From the NCBI GenBank assembly GCA_947488655.1, contig CANKZZ010000001.1:668842-732841 (forward strand): 64,000 nucleotides of DNA, in the 5' to 3' direction. This stretch comes from an uncultured Psychroserpens sp. (GTDB lineage: Bacteria; Bacteroidota; Bacteroidia; Flavobacteriales; Flavobacteriaceae). Under the pieces are notes generated by a model. The model had not been told where the DNA came from and did not search any database. It saw nothing but the letters and a program-made list of their open reading frames with translations. The translations under genes and the position numbers were made by a program. This document shows, piece by piece, positions 39,452 through 47,812 of the stretch (position 1 is the first letter of the stretch; the number at the start of each line of letters is the position of its first letter).

Positions 39452-41563
39452 ATGAAGAATCGTTTCTTACTTGTGTTTTTATTGGCGTTTGGTTTTATAA
39501 ATGCACAAGAGGTTTCTAATTTTGAAAAATCACCAGTATTTCCTGGCTGCGAATCGCAACCAATTGATGCCTTAAAAACTTGTTTTAATAATAAGATTAA
39601 TGCTTTTATTTTTAAAGAATTTGAGGTTCCGCAAATAGTTAATGACGATAGTTATAAAGGTGAAATCAAGGTGCTTTTTGAAGTAAATAAAGAGGGCGAG
39701 ATTGCAGTATTATATTTAGATGCTGTTTACGACGAGCTTAAAGAAGAGACTAAACGTATTTTCAATTTGTTACCAAAAATTACTCCAGGTACTTACAACG
39801 GAAGACCGATATTTTATCAATACTCATTGGGTATAAAAATTCCTCTAATTAATCCTTCGGAAATTCAAACACAAGAGGCTAACGCTAAAACGATAGATTT
39901 ATCCTCTCCTCAAAATTTAAATACAGATGTTAGCGACGAGTATAAAAATGTTGTCGATAGTATAGTTAAATATGAAAAACTAGAATATAGTAGTCAGCTA
40001 AATATTCCGTTTACGCATAATTATTATGCGAGATTTGACCAGGAGATGAATGGGTTAGGCACAAATAGTCATACAGCAGCAAAACCATTTACTTTTGATG
40101 AAGTGTCTGCCTATTATGATTTTAAAGCCGAAAAAGAAGCTTTAATAAAAGGTAGTGAGAGTTGGTGGAGTAGAAAATTATGGAATGAGCATTTAGTAGA
40201 AGTTCAAGGTAAAGATTATTGGTTTACAGTAGATCCAATTTTTGATTTACAAGTAGGTAAAGATACCGAAGCAGATTTTAGTACCACCTATAATAATACA
40301 AGAGGTATTTTTATACAAGGAGGTTTGGGTAAAAAATTCAATTTTACAACCTCAATTTATGAAAGTCAAGGACGTTTTGCACAATATTTTAATGAGTATG
40401 CTTTAAGTTTAAGTGCAGAAGGCAATGAGCCAATTGTGCCAGGAAGAGGCTTATCTAAATTATTTAAAGATAACGGTTTTGATTATCCTGTTGCCGAAGC
40501 TTATTTATCATATACACCTGCAAAGTTTATTAATGTTCAATTTGGTCATGGCAAGAATTTTATAGGAGATGGTTATAGATCTTTATTGCAAGGAGATGCT
40601 ACGAGTCCATACCCATTTTTGAAGTTGAATACCAAATTTTGGAAAATAAAATACACAAACACTTGGATGTGGCTAAGAGATGTAAGAGCAGAAGTTACAG
40701 AGGATGGTGCATTTTTAACCAAATATATGGCAAACCATTATTTAAGTTGGAACGTGAGTAAGCGCTTAAATATAGGTCTATTTGAGTCTGTATTATGGGC
40801 TAACGATAATAATAGAGGTTTTGATATAAATTATTTAAATCCCGTAATTTTTTATCGTGCCATAGAATTTTCTACGGGTCAAGATGCTGGTAATGCAATA
40901 TTGGGAGCATCTGCAAAATACAAATGGAATAATAAAGTAAACCTTTATGGTCAATTTATATTAGATGAATTTGCTATTAATGATATTACAGCTGGAGAAA
41001 AGAGCTGGAGAAATAAATTTGGTTACCAATTAGGAGTTAAATATTTTGACGCTTTTAAAGTAGATAATCTATTATTGCAATTAGAATATAATAGAGTACG
41101 ACCATATACATACTCTCATAATTCTATTGTTTTAAATTATGCGCACAACAATCAACCAATGGCGCATCTTTGGGGAGCCAATTTTAGTGAAGCTATTTTA
41201 ATAGGTCGTTACAATTATAAACGATGGTTTGGTGATGCTAAATTTATCTTTGGTCAACGAGGGTTTGATTTTAATGATGGAACAGATAATTTGAACTACG
41301 GAAGCAATATTTACAGAAGCGAAGTTAATCGTAACGCAAATACAGGGATAACCGTAGGACAAGGAAACACAACAAACGTCTTTCAGGCAGATTTAGGTGG
41401 TGGTTATATAATTAATCCTGCTACAAACTTGAGATTGTTTACAAATATTACATTTAGAAATTATAATCCAGAAGCAAATACTGTAGCTGCATTAAATACA
41501 AGTACAGCATGGTTTACTGTTGGTGTAAGGACAGATTTATTTAATTGGTATAATGATTTCTAA
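39452..41563 (+). CDS. remB: RemB-like outer-membrane beta-barrel with N-terminal TonB-C-like domain
   Basis: A 703-residue protein with a signal peptide (residues 1-18, ending INAQ), a domain at ~20-135 that mirrors the C-terminal domain of the two upstream TonB proteins (FPGCE at residue 30, second Cys in LKTCFNNKI, then IKVLFEVNKEGEI and LLPKITPGTYNGRPI), then a long barrel rich in aromatic-alternating strands. The barrel resembles the gliding protein RemB and capsule-assembly Wzi-like barrels. An outer-membrane location is very likely. The symbol rests on recalled similarity to flavobacterial RemB and is moderately sure; the domain relation to the neighbours is seen directly. Confidence 0.75.
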   Translation: MKNRFLLVFLLAFGFINAQEVSNFEKSPVFPGCESQPIDALKTCFNNKINAFIFKEFEVPQIVNDDSYKGEIKVLFEVNKEGEIAVLYLDAVYDELKEETKRIFNLLPKITPGTYNGRPIFYQYSLGIKIPLINPSEIQTQEANAKTIDLSSPQNLNTDVSDEYKNVVDSIVKYEKLEYSSQLNIPFTHNYYARFDQEMNGLGTNSHTAAKPFTFDEVSAYYDFKAEKEALIKGSESWWSRKLWNEHLVEVQGKDYWFTVDPIFDLQVGKDTEADFSTTYNNTRGIFIQGGLGKKFNFTTSIYESQGRFAQYFNEYALSLSAEGNEPIVPGRGLSKLFKDNGFDYPVAEAYLSYTPAKFINVQFGHGKNFIGDGYRSLLQGDATSPYPFLKLNTKFWKIKYTNTWMWLRDVRAEVTEDGAFLTKYMANHYLSWNVSKRLNIGLFESVLWANDNNRGFDINYLNPVIFYRAIEFSTGQDAGNAILGASAKYKWNNKVNLYGQFILDEFAINDITAGEKSWRNKFGYQLGVKYFDAFKVDNLLLQLEYNRVRPYTYSHNSIVLNYAHNNQPMAHLWGANFSEAILIGRYNYKRWFGDAKFIFGQRGFDFNDGTDNLNYGSNIYRSEVNRNANTGITVGQGNTTNVFQADLGGGYIINPATNLRLFTNITFRNYNPEANTVAALNTSTAWFTVGVRTDLFNWYNDF

Positions 41564-41645
41564 AAAGAACAATAGTTAGATAGCTTGTGCTATTTAATAG
41601 ACTATTAAATAATGTAAGTTTACATTAAAAAAAATTAAATTGATT

Positions 41646-42128
41646 ATGAAAAACTTAAAAAACCTTAGTATTATTTTATTTTCTTTAGCGCTATTTATTT
41701 ATAGCTGTAATGATAAAAGTACAACTCAAAAACAGGATGCAGATACTTCTACTAATGTAGTAGAGTCAACGAAAGAAGTTACTCCTCCTGCAACAAAAGA
41801 ACCTGCTCAAAATGCAAATGGTGTTTGGCATTATACCTGTATTATTGGCTGTCCAGAAGGTGCTGGTTCGGCAACAAAATGTAAAACATGTGGTAATACT
41901 TTAGTGCATAATACGACGTATCATGCAAATTCTGCGAACTCTGCAAACTCTGCACCTTTTGCGTCTGCAAATGCAGCTAATGCAGCCACTCCTCCTCCTG
42001 AGCCAGCTCAAAATGCTGCAGGTGTTTGGCATTATACATGTGCAAAAGGGCATACAGGTGGTGCAGGATCTGCTGTAGCATGTGGTACTTGTGGAGAGAC
42101 TTTGGCTCATAATAAAGCCTATCATTAG
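41646..42128 (+). CDS. Lipoprotein with two Cys/His-rich repeats
   Basis: A 160-residue lipoprotein (signal residues 1-20, lipobox IYSC). The mature part carries two copies of one module: AQNANGVWHYTC...GAGSATKCKTCGNTLVHN and AQNAAGVWHYTC...GAGSAVACGTCGETLAHN, each ending YH. They are separated by an Ala/Asn/Ser-rich linker. Each module has three conserved Cys and three His, like a small zinc ribbon, so metal binding is likely. ATG 41646 is preferred over an in-frame TTG six bases earlier. Function unknown; the convergent neighbour is a metallo-hydrolase. Confidence 0.8.
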   Translation: MKNLKNLSIILFSLALFIYSCNDKSTTQKQDADTSTNVVESTKEVTPPATKEPAQNANGVWHYTCIIGCPEGAGSATKCKTCGNTLVHNTTYHANSANSANSAPFASANAANAATPPPEPAQNAAGVWHYTCAKGHTGGAGSAVACGTCGETLAHNKAYH

Positions 42129-42193
42129 TAAATTAAGATGTAAGCTTTATTGTATTACACATGCGTAGATGATTCAACCAAAGTTTATTTTAA

Positions 42194-43081
42194 CTAATTT
42201 GATTTCAAACTCAAATAAAAGGTGCGTCTTATCTTTTCAGAATTTATAAATCCGGTTCCATAATTTAAATCATCGTAAAATTTGGTCAAGGCTTCATTTT
42301 TAGCAACTTCATCTTCGCTTTTACCCGCTTTTATCTCTTCGGAAATTTTAGTTTTCAAATACTCTAGCATTTTTAAGAAGGTTTGATACTCTGTTTTATT
42401 TGATAAACTTCCATGACCAGGAATCACTTTTGTAGTATCATCTATAAGTTGAAGCCCTAATTTTACTGCATTGATATAACCTTCTACACTGCCACCAGAG
42501 TTTAAATCTATGTAAGGATAGCGTCCATTAAAGTAGGTGTCTCCTGTATGTAAAACATTACTCTTAGTAAAAAATAAAAGTGCATCACCATCTGTATGTG
42601 CATGTTCTACATGAAAAACTCCAATTTTCTCTCCATTGATATGTAGACTCATCTCATCGTTAAAGGTGATAATTGGCAAAGCTGCTTTAGCTTCCGAAGA
42701 ACCATCACGCTTTGGAGTAGTTTCCATACGATGTCTCACATTATCATGAGCAATTATTGTTGCACCCAGTTTTTGCATATCCTCATTTCCGCCTGTATGG
42801 TCACCATGATGATGCGTATTGACCAAGAATTTTATGTCTTTTTTGCTTAAAGCTTTAATTGCGGTATGTATTTTTTGAGAGAGAGGCGCAAATTGGTCAT
42901 CAATTAAAAAAACACCATCATCACCTATAGATACTCCAATATTTCCTCCTGCGCCTACAAGCATGTACACATGATCTGAAACTTTTATGGTTTCAATTTC
43001 TACTTTATCAAAGCGTTGTGCGTTGGCAAGATTTCCGAAGGTAAAAAATAGTATCAATGTGATTATAGAAAAATGTTTCAT
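42194..43081 (-). CDS. Secreted metallo-beta-lactamase-fold hydrolase
   Basis: A 295-residue exported enzyme with a signal peptide (residues 1-21, ending ANAQ). The metal-binding motifs THHHGDHTGG, EHAHTDGD, HTGDTYF and IPGHG identify the metallo-beta-lactamase fold with a complete two-zinc site. The motif set is shared by class B beta-lactamase-like enzymes and by other hydrolases (lactonases, quinoprotein-associated hydrolases), so antibiotic resistance should not be assumed. It is convergent with the Cys/His lipoprotein and divergent from ctaB. Confidence 0.9.
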   Translation of the reverse strand: MKHFSIITLILFFTFGNLANAQRFDKVEIETIKVSDHVYMLVGAGGNIGVSIGDDGVFLIDDQFAPLSQKIHTAIKALSKKDIKFLVNTHHHGDHTGGNEDMQKLGATIIAHDNVRHRMETTPKRDGSSEAKAALPIITFNDEMSLHINGEKIGVFHVEHAHTDGDALLFFTKSNVLHTGDTYFNGRYPYIDLNSGGSVEGYINAVKLGLQLIDDTTKVIPGHGSLSNKTEYQTFLKMLEYLKTKISEEIKAGKSEDEVAKNEALTKFYDDLNYGTGFINSEKIRRTFYLSLKSN

Positions 43082-43155
43082 AGTTGTTTGTTTTGAGTAT
43101 AAAGTCTTATAAATATAGTTAAACTTACATTGCGGTTAATTAATCGTATTTTGAA

Positions 43156-43186
43156 TTGTCCAAAAGCTTTTTTAAAAGTATCTTTG
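43156..43186 (+). promoter_or_regulatory. Complete promoter for ctaB, inside an apparent ORF extension
   Basis: TTG at 43156-43158, a 20-base spacer and TATCTTTG at 43179-43186 match both Bacteroidota promoter elements. The longest open frame for ctaB begins exactly in this TTG, so that extension is not translated. Confidence 0.72.
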
Positions 43187-43209
43187 CAAACGCAATAAAA
43201 TCTCTCATA

Positions 43210-44103
43210 TTGAGTACTGTAAAATCATCTGTAAACCGAGTGTCTTTAATTTCCGACTTTAAGGAAATTACTAAAATGAGACTGTCTTTAAGTGTAGTAT
43301 TCTCTGCACTTGCTGGTTATTTGCTTGGTGCAATTGAGGTTGATATTTATACCTTAATACTTTTAGCTTTTGGTGGTTATTTTATGGTTGGTGCATCTAA
43401 TGCATTTAATCAAATCATTGAAAAAGATTTGGATGTTTTGATGGATCGTACTAAAAATCGTCCAATTCCTGCAGGTAGAATGAGTGTGAGGTCAGCATTT
43501 ATTATTGCCACAATCTTTACCATTTTAGGAATTACTGTGCTTTATATTATTAATGAGCGTACTGCCATGTATGGCGCAATTTCTATTTTTTTATATACCT
43601 GTGTGTATACACCTCTAAAAACAAAAACTCCATTAGCTGTTTTTGTTGGTGCTATACCAGGTGCAATACCATTTATGTTAGGATGGGTTGCTGCAAGAAA
43701 TGATTTTGGTATTGAACCAGGGACGCTATTTGCTTTGCAATTTTTTTGGCAATTCCCACATTTTTGGGCAATTGGCTGGTTTTTATTTGATGATTATAAT
43801 AAAGGTGGTTTCTATATGTTACCAACCCGAAAAAGAGATAAGGGTACAGCAGTACAAACTATAATGTATACTATTTGGACAATTTTGATTTCTATTGTAC
43901 CTGTTTTTGGTGTTACTGGAGATTTAAAGTTATCTATAGTTGCTGCAGTTATAGTGTTTTTATTGGGATTAGTAATGCTGTATTACGCTTTTGAATTATT
44001 TAAAAAGAGAACAGCTATAGCAGCTAAGCAATTAATGTTATCTAGTGTGATTTATATAACATTAATTCAAATTGTTTACGTAGCAGATAAATTTATAAGA
44101 TAG
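43210..44103 (+). CDS. ctaB: Protoheme IX farnesyltransferase (heme O synthase)
   Basis: A UbiA-family integral membrane prenyltransferase that converts heme b to heme o for the cytochrome oxidase. The first aspartate motif (NAFNQIIEKDLDVLMDRT) and the second (DDYNKGGFYML), with about eight helices, are diagnostic. TTG 43210 was chosen because a promoter occupies 43156-43186; GTG 43240 is another option. The stop abuts the ATG of the first subunit III gene, linking heme synthesis and oxidase assembly. Confidence 0.95.
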   Translation: MSTVKSSVNRVSLISDFKEITKMRLSLSVVFSALAGYLLGAIEVDIYTLILLAFGGYFMVGASNAFNQIIEKDLDVLMDRTKNRPIPAGRMSVRSAFIIATIFTILGITVLYIINERTAMYGAISIFLYTCVYTPLKTKTPLAVFVGAIPGAIPFMLGWVAARNDFGIEPGTLFALQFFWQFPHFWAIGWFLFDDYNKGGFYMLPTRKRDKGTAVQTIMYTIWTILISIVPVFGVTGDLKLSIVAAVIVFLLGLVMLYYAFELFKKRTAIAAKQLMLSSVIYITLIQIVYVADKFIR

Positions 44104-44685
44104 ATGGATTTAACCGAAGGTACTTTAGAACAAAAAAATGATAGAGCCAAGCGCATGATGCTTGTCTTTGGGATTGGATCCTTAATAATGTCATTTGCAG
44201 GATTAACAAGTGCTGTATTGGTAAGTAGAAAGCGTGAAGATTGGATGCACGATTTCGAAATGCCACAAGCATTTTTAATAAGTTGTGTTTTAATCGTAAT
44301 TAGCAGTATAACTTTTATAGTTGCTAAAAAAGCGCTAAAAAATAATAATAGAAGTTTAACTACTATAATGTTATTGTTAACATTTGGATTAGGTGTTGCT
44401 TTTATAATATGCCAGTTAGAAGGATTTAAGCAAATAGTAGCATCTGGTTATTATTTTACTGGTGAAACCTCTAATGTAACGATGAGTTTCATCTATGTCA
44501 TAGCATTTGTACATATTTTACATGTAATTGCTGGATTAATCTCATTATTGGTCGTAATTTATAATCATTTTAAACAAAAATATACAGCAACTAAAATGCT
44601 AGGTATGGAGCTTTCTGCAACCTTTTGGCATTTTGTAGATATACTGTGGTTATTCTTGTTTTTATTTTTATCATATTTCGTTTAA
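44104..44685 (+). CDS. coxC: Cytochrome c oxidase subunit III, short form
   Basis: A 193-residue membrane protein with five hydrophobic segments and the subunit III C-terminal signature WHFVDILWLFLF. It starts immediately after the ctaB stop. Its helices contain no soluble insert, unlike the second subunit III gene 140 bp downstream. It could be a structural subunit of the same oxidase or serve another oxidase. Confidence 0.92.
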   Translation: MDLTEGTLEQKNDRAKRMMLVFGIGSLIMSFAGLTSAVLVSRKREDWMHDFEMPQAFLISCVLIVISSITFIVAKKALKNNNRSLTTIMLLLTFGLGVAFIICQLEGFKQIVASGYYFTGETSNVTMSFIYVIAFVHILHVIAGLISLLVVIYNHFKQKYTATKMLGMELSATFWHFVDILWLFLFLFLSYFV

Positions 44686-44787
44686 TTTTTAAATCATTTT
44701 AACACCCTAAAAGGAGTGATTTAGTCTAGTGAAGACCTATGATTTTAAATTTTAGAATCGGATGTTTTTTTAGATAGATAAAATGAT

Positions 44788-44795
44788 TATTTTTG
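44788..44795 (+). promoter_or_regulatory. Probable -7 element (TATTTTTG) for the second coxC
   Basis: TATTTTTG fits TAnnTTTG and would start transcription near 44801, just before the candidate start codons 44815 and 44824. No clear -33 TTG is seen. Confidence 0.5.
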
Positions 44796-44823
44796 TGCAA
44801 CTTTTAACAACTAAATGCTCTAT

Positions 44824-45801
44824 ATGGATACTACAGTAGCAAATACTGGATCAGAAGGCAAGACTTGGGGTGGTGGAAACCAACCACTAAGATCGAGTTA
44901 TGGAAAAATGATGATGTGGTTTTTTATCGTGTCTGATGCTTTAACGTTTTCTGGATTTTTAGCAGCTTACGGATTTTCCCGTTTTAAATACATTGGTTCT
45001 TGGCCAATAGCAGATGAAGTGTTTACGCACGTGCCATTTTTTCATGGTAATTATCCAATGATTTATGTGGCTTTTATGACATTTGTCTTAATTATGTCAT
45101 CGGTAACAATGGTATTAGCTGTTGATGCAGGTCATCATATGAATAAAACCAAAGTTACTTGGTACATGTTTTTAACCATTATTGGTGGTTTAATTTTCGT
45201 TGGCTCACAAGCTTGGGAATGGGGAACATTTATTAAAGGAGATTTTGGAGCAGTACAAACACAAGGTGGTAATATACTTCAATTTGTTAATACAGATGGA
45301 GAGCGAGTTGCCATTAGTGATATAGCGGTTAACGCACATGGAGAGCGAGTAGCACACGAGCGTAAAAATGGTCTATGGTTTGTAGAGGAAGAAACACTAC
45401 CAGCATATACTGTAGACGAAGTTTACAATGGTTTAGTGGCACATCCAGATGTACTAGTTAGAACACAAATTATAAATGAAGAAGGTCATAAAACTGTACT
45501 TACAAGAGAAGAATCTTTAACAAAATTAAAGAAAGAAGGTAGATTGGTAGTACAAGGAGCTAACCTAAAGGTTAATGAATATGGCACATCATTATTTGCA
45601 GATTTCTTTTTCTTTATTACAGGTTTCCACGGTTTTCACGTATTCTCAGGAGTTGTAATTAATATTATCATTTTCTTTAATGTTATTCTTGGTACTTATG
45701 AGAGGAGAGGTAGCTATGAAATGGTAGAAAAAGTTGGATTATATTGGCACTTTGTAGATTTAGTTTGGGTATTCGTATTCACATTCTTCTACTTAGTTTA
45801 A
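44824..45801 (+). CDS. coxC: Cytochrome c oxidase subunit III, long form with internal insert
   Basis: A 325-residue subunit III. Residues ~20-140 and ~245-325 form the usual helices (MMMWFFIVSDALTFSGF, the FHGFHV segment, and the C-terminal WHFVDLVWVFVF). Between them lies a ~105-residue soluble insert (about 140-245, containing AVQTQGGNILQF and ALTREESLTKL-like helix). I chose ATG 44824 over 44815 because it gives the family-like N-terminus MDTTVANTGSEGKTW. It is followed closely by subunit IV. Confidence 0.94.
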   Translation: MDTTVANTGSEGKTWGGGNQPLRSSYGKMMMWFFIVSDALTFSGFLAAYGFSRFKYIGSWPIADEVFTHVPFFHGNYPMIYVAFMTFVLIMSSVTMVLAVDAGHHMNKTKVTWYMFLTIIGGLIFVGSQAWEWGTFIKGDFGAVQTQGGNILQFVNTDGERVAISDIAVNAHGERVAHERKNGLWFVEEETLPAYTVDEVYNGLVAHPDVLVRTQIINEEGHKTVLTREESLTKLKKEGRLVVQGANLKVNEYGTSLFADFFFFITGFHGFHVFSGVVINIIIFFNVILGTYERRGSYEMVEKVGLYWHFVDLVWVFVFTFFYLV

Positions 45802-45821
45802 TAAAAGAATAAAATTTAAAA

Positions 45822-46262
45822 ATGGCACACGAACATAAATTAGCAATATTTAGAGGTACAGTTAAGTTTAAATCTAACATTCAAAAAATTTGGGGTGTTT
45901 TAATTTTCTTAACAATAGTAACTGCAATAGAAGTTATACTAGGTATTTATAAGCCTGAGTTTTTTATGCACACATGGATGTCACCTTTTGAAGGTGGTTT
46001 CTTTGCTACTTTGGGTAATATATTATTTTCTCCAATTATTTATATGAAACCTTTAAATCTAATATTCATATTACTAACCATAGTGAAAGCATATTATATT
46101 ACTTGGGACTTCATGCACATGAGAGATGAAACTAGTGCTTTGAGAAAAATGGTAGTATGGACAGGAGTATTTTTAATCTGTTACCTTATCTTCATTTTAT
46201 TACAAGAAGGAGGTTACATTCAAAGCGTCTATGAAAACGGTTATGTAAAAAGAGATTTTTAA
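45822..46262 (+). CDS. Cytochrome c oxidase subunit IV family protein
   Basis: A 146-residue membrane protein with about three helices (about residues 23-43, 75-95, 113-133), with the short N-terminal sequence MAHEHKLAIFRGTVKFKSN. Position right after subunit III and topology fit the bacterial subunit IV (CyoD/CoxD-like) family. A strong terminator follows. Confidence 0.88.
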   Translation: MAHEHKLAIFRGTVKFKSNIQKIWGVLIFLTIVTAIEVILGIYKPEFFMHTWMSPFEGGFFATLGNILFSPIIYMKPLNLIFILLTIVKAYYITWDFMHMRDETSALRKMVVWTGVFLICYLIFILLQEGGYIQSVYENGYVKRDF

Positions 46263-46290
46263 CATAATATCAACATTATAAAGTATAGCA

Positions 46291-46320
46291 AAAGACGGTT
46301 TTTAAACCGTCTTTTTTTTT
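46291..46320 (+). terminator. Intrinsic terminator after subunit IV
   Basis: AAAGACGGTTT and AAACCGTCTTT form an 11-base inverted repeat with a tiny T loop, followed by a T-run of about ten. Confidence 0.9.
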
Positions 46321-46327
46321 ATTTTTG
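46320..46327 (+). promoter_or_regulatory. Probable -7 element (TATTTTTG) fused to the terminator tail
   Basis: TATTTTTG matches TAnnTTTG; the G is five bases before the ATG at 46332. Transcription would begin at or next to the start codon, giving a leaderless mRNA. Confidence 0.5.
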
Positions 46328-46331
46328 TACT

Positions 46332-47048
46332 ATGAAAAATAGTAAGGTAAAACGCAATTTAGTTCTAGGTATATTATTCTTTTTACCAGTCGCATTTTTA
46401 TTAATGCTGTATCCTTCATCTCATAATTACGATCCCTTAGAAATCGTAGATAAAAATGTCATAGATTTAGACTTATTTACTTCAAACTCTTCATCAGACA
46501 TTCTCCTAAACGACCATATTACAATTATAGGTTTCCTCGGAAATGAGCCCAAAAAAAACACCATAGCAGCTTCAAACTTAAAAGAGCTTGTATATGATAA
46601 GTTTAAAGGCTTTAAAAAGTTTCAAATTGTTATCGTATTACCAAAAGGAGCCGAAGCTAATGCAGAACAATTACAAAAAGAAATCAACAACTATGACGAT
46701 ATGCGCTTTTGGCATTACGTTTTTGGTCAACCAAATGATATAAAGAACCTCTTTAATAGTCTTAAAACCGAAGAGTCTCTAGATAATAACTTATTTACAG
46801 ATCATGTTTTTATCGTAGATAAAGACGTAAAACAAAGAGGTAGATTAGATGATAGAACAGATAAAGAGATTGAAAAAAAGACACAAGTGTATCCACTTTA
46901 TTCTTACGATTGTATTGAAGTTGCAGAGATTAAAAATAAAATGAGTGACGATCTTAGAATCTTGTTTACAGAATATCGTCAAAAACGTAAAGGTAAGTTC
47001 GACTCTACATCAAGACGCGCAGAAGATTTAAATGCTAACGATAATTAA
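46332..47048 (+). CDS. Membrane-anchored SCO-like protein lacking the copper cysteines
   Basis: A 238-residue protein with an N-terminal anchor (residues 9-28) and a periplasmic domain with a thioredoxin-like strand-helix pattern (ITIIGFLGNEP..., FKKFQIVIVLP, HVFIVDKDVKQRGRL). There is no CxxxC pair and only one Cys, in YDCIEV. Its place directly before the true SCO gene (5-bp gap) suggests a diverged assembly factor of the oxidase. The fold assignment is inference from the pattern; the function is unknown. Confidence 0.7.
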   Translation: MKNSKVKRNLVLGILFFLPVAFLLMLYPSSHNYDPLEIVDKNVIDLDLFTSNSSSDILLNDHITIIGFLGNEPKKNTIAASNLKELVYDKFKGFKKFQIVIVLPKGAEANAEQLQKEINNYDDMRFWHYVFGQPNDIKNLFNSLKTEESLDNNLFTDHVFIVDKDVKQRGRLDDRTDKEIEKKTQVYPLYSYDCIEVAEIKNKMSDDLRILFTEYRQKRKGKFDSTSRRAEDLNANDN

Positions 47049-47053
47049 TTGCT

Positions 47054-47809
47054 ATGAGTACTAAAAAAACAAATTACTCTTATATTGGTATAGCCTTTAT
47101 TCTATTGGTTTTTGGGATAATTTTTGTGCCTAAAATTATAGATAGAATTAAAGGAGGAGATATTACACGTAGTGAGAGTAGGTCTAAAAATGTATCTACA
47201 GCTGCAGAGGGTTATGTATCAGACTTAATGTTTTTAGAAATAAATGGTGAGCCTAAAAAAGTACCGCCTTTTTCGTTCACAAATCAAGACGGACAAACAA
47301 TTACTAACAAAGATTATGAAGGTAAAGTGTACTTGGTAGAATTTTTCTTTACAACTTGCGGTTCTATTTGCCCAAGAATGAATAGAAACTTAGTTCAGAT
47401 AAATAATACATTTTCAGATTTCGATAATTTTGGAGTAGCATCTTTTACCATAAATCCAGAATATGATACACAAGAAGTCTTAAAACAATATGCCGAAAAT
47501 TATGGAATAACCAATCCAAATTGGCATTTAATGACGGGTAATCAAGATATTATTTATGAATTAGCTAATGTTGGATTTAATATTTACGCAGGAGAAAATC
47601 CTGAAGTAGAAGATGGGTTTGAGCACTCAGGTAATTTTGCATTAGTAGACAAAAATGGATATATGCGTTCTAGAAAAGATGATTTTGGTAACCCTAAAAT
47701 TTTCTATAAAGGAATAATTTCTGAAGAGGAAAAAGTAGATGACGATGGTCAAGCCGAAGAAATTAGCATGCTTAAAGTAGATATTTCAAAATTATTAAAA
47801 GAAGACTAG
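47054..47809 (+). CDS. SCO1/SenC copper chaperone
   Basis: A 251-residue protein with an N-terminal membrane anchor (about residues 9-27) and a periplasmic thioredoxin-fold domain. The copper ligands Cys102 and Cys106 (TTCGSICPRM) and His191 (FEHSGNF) are all present, so it should deliver copper to the CuA site of subunit II. It lies in the assembly part of the oxidase cluster, 3 bp before the DUF420 gene. Confidence 0.95.
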   Translation: MSTKKTNYSYIGIAFILLVFGIIFVPKIIDRIKGGDITRSESRSKNVSTAAEGYVSDLMFLEINGEPKKVPPFSFTNQDGQTITNKDYEGKVYLVEFFFTTCGSICPRMNRNLVQINNTFSDFDNFGVASFTINPEYDTQEVLKQYAENYGITNPNWHLMTGNQDIIYELANVGFNIYAGENPEVEDGFEHSGNFALVDKNGYMRSRKDDFGNPKIFYKGIISEEEKVDDDGQAEEISMLKVDISKLLKED

Positions 47810-47812
47810 ATA

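Noticed and set aside
42194..43081. Beta-lactam resistance gene
   Set aside because: The metal-binding motifs are shared by many hydrolases of the fold, so resistance cannot be claimed.
44686..44790. Imperfect inverted repeat (TAAATCA...TGATTTA) between the two coxC genes as a terminator
   Set aside because: The stem is short and interrupted with no T-run directly after it.
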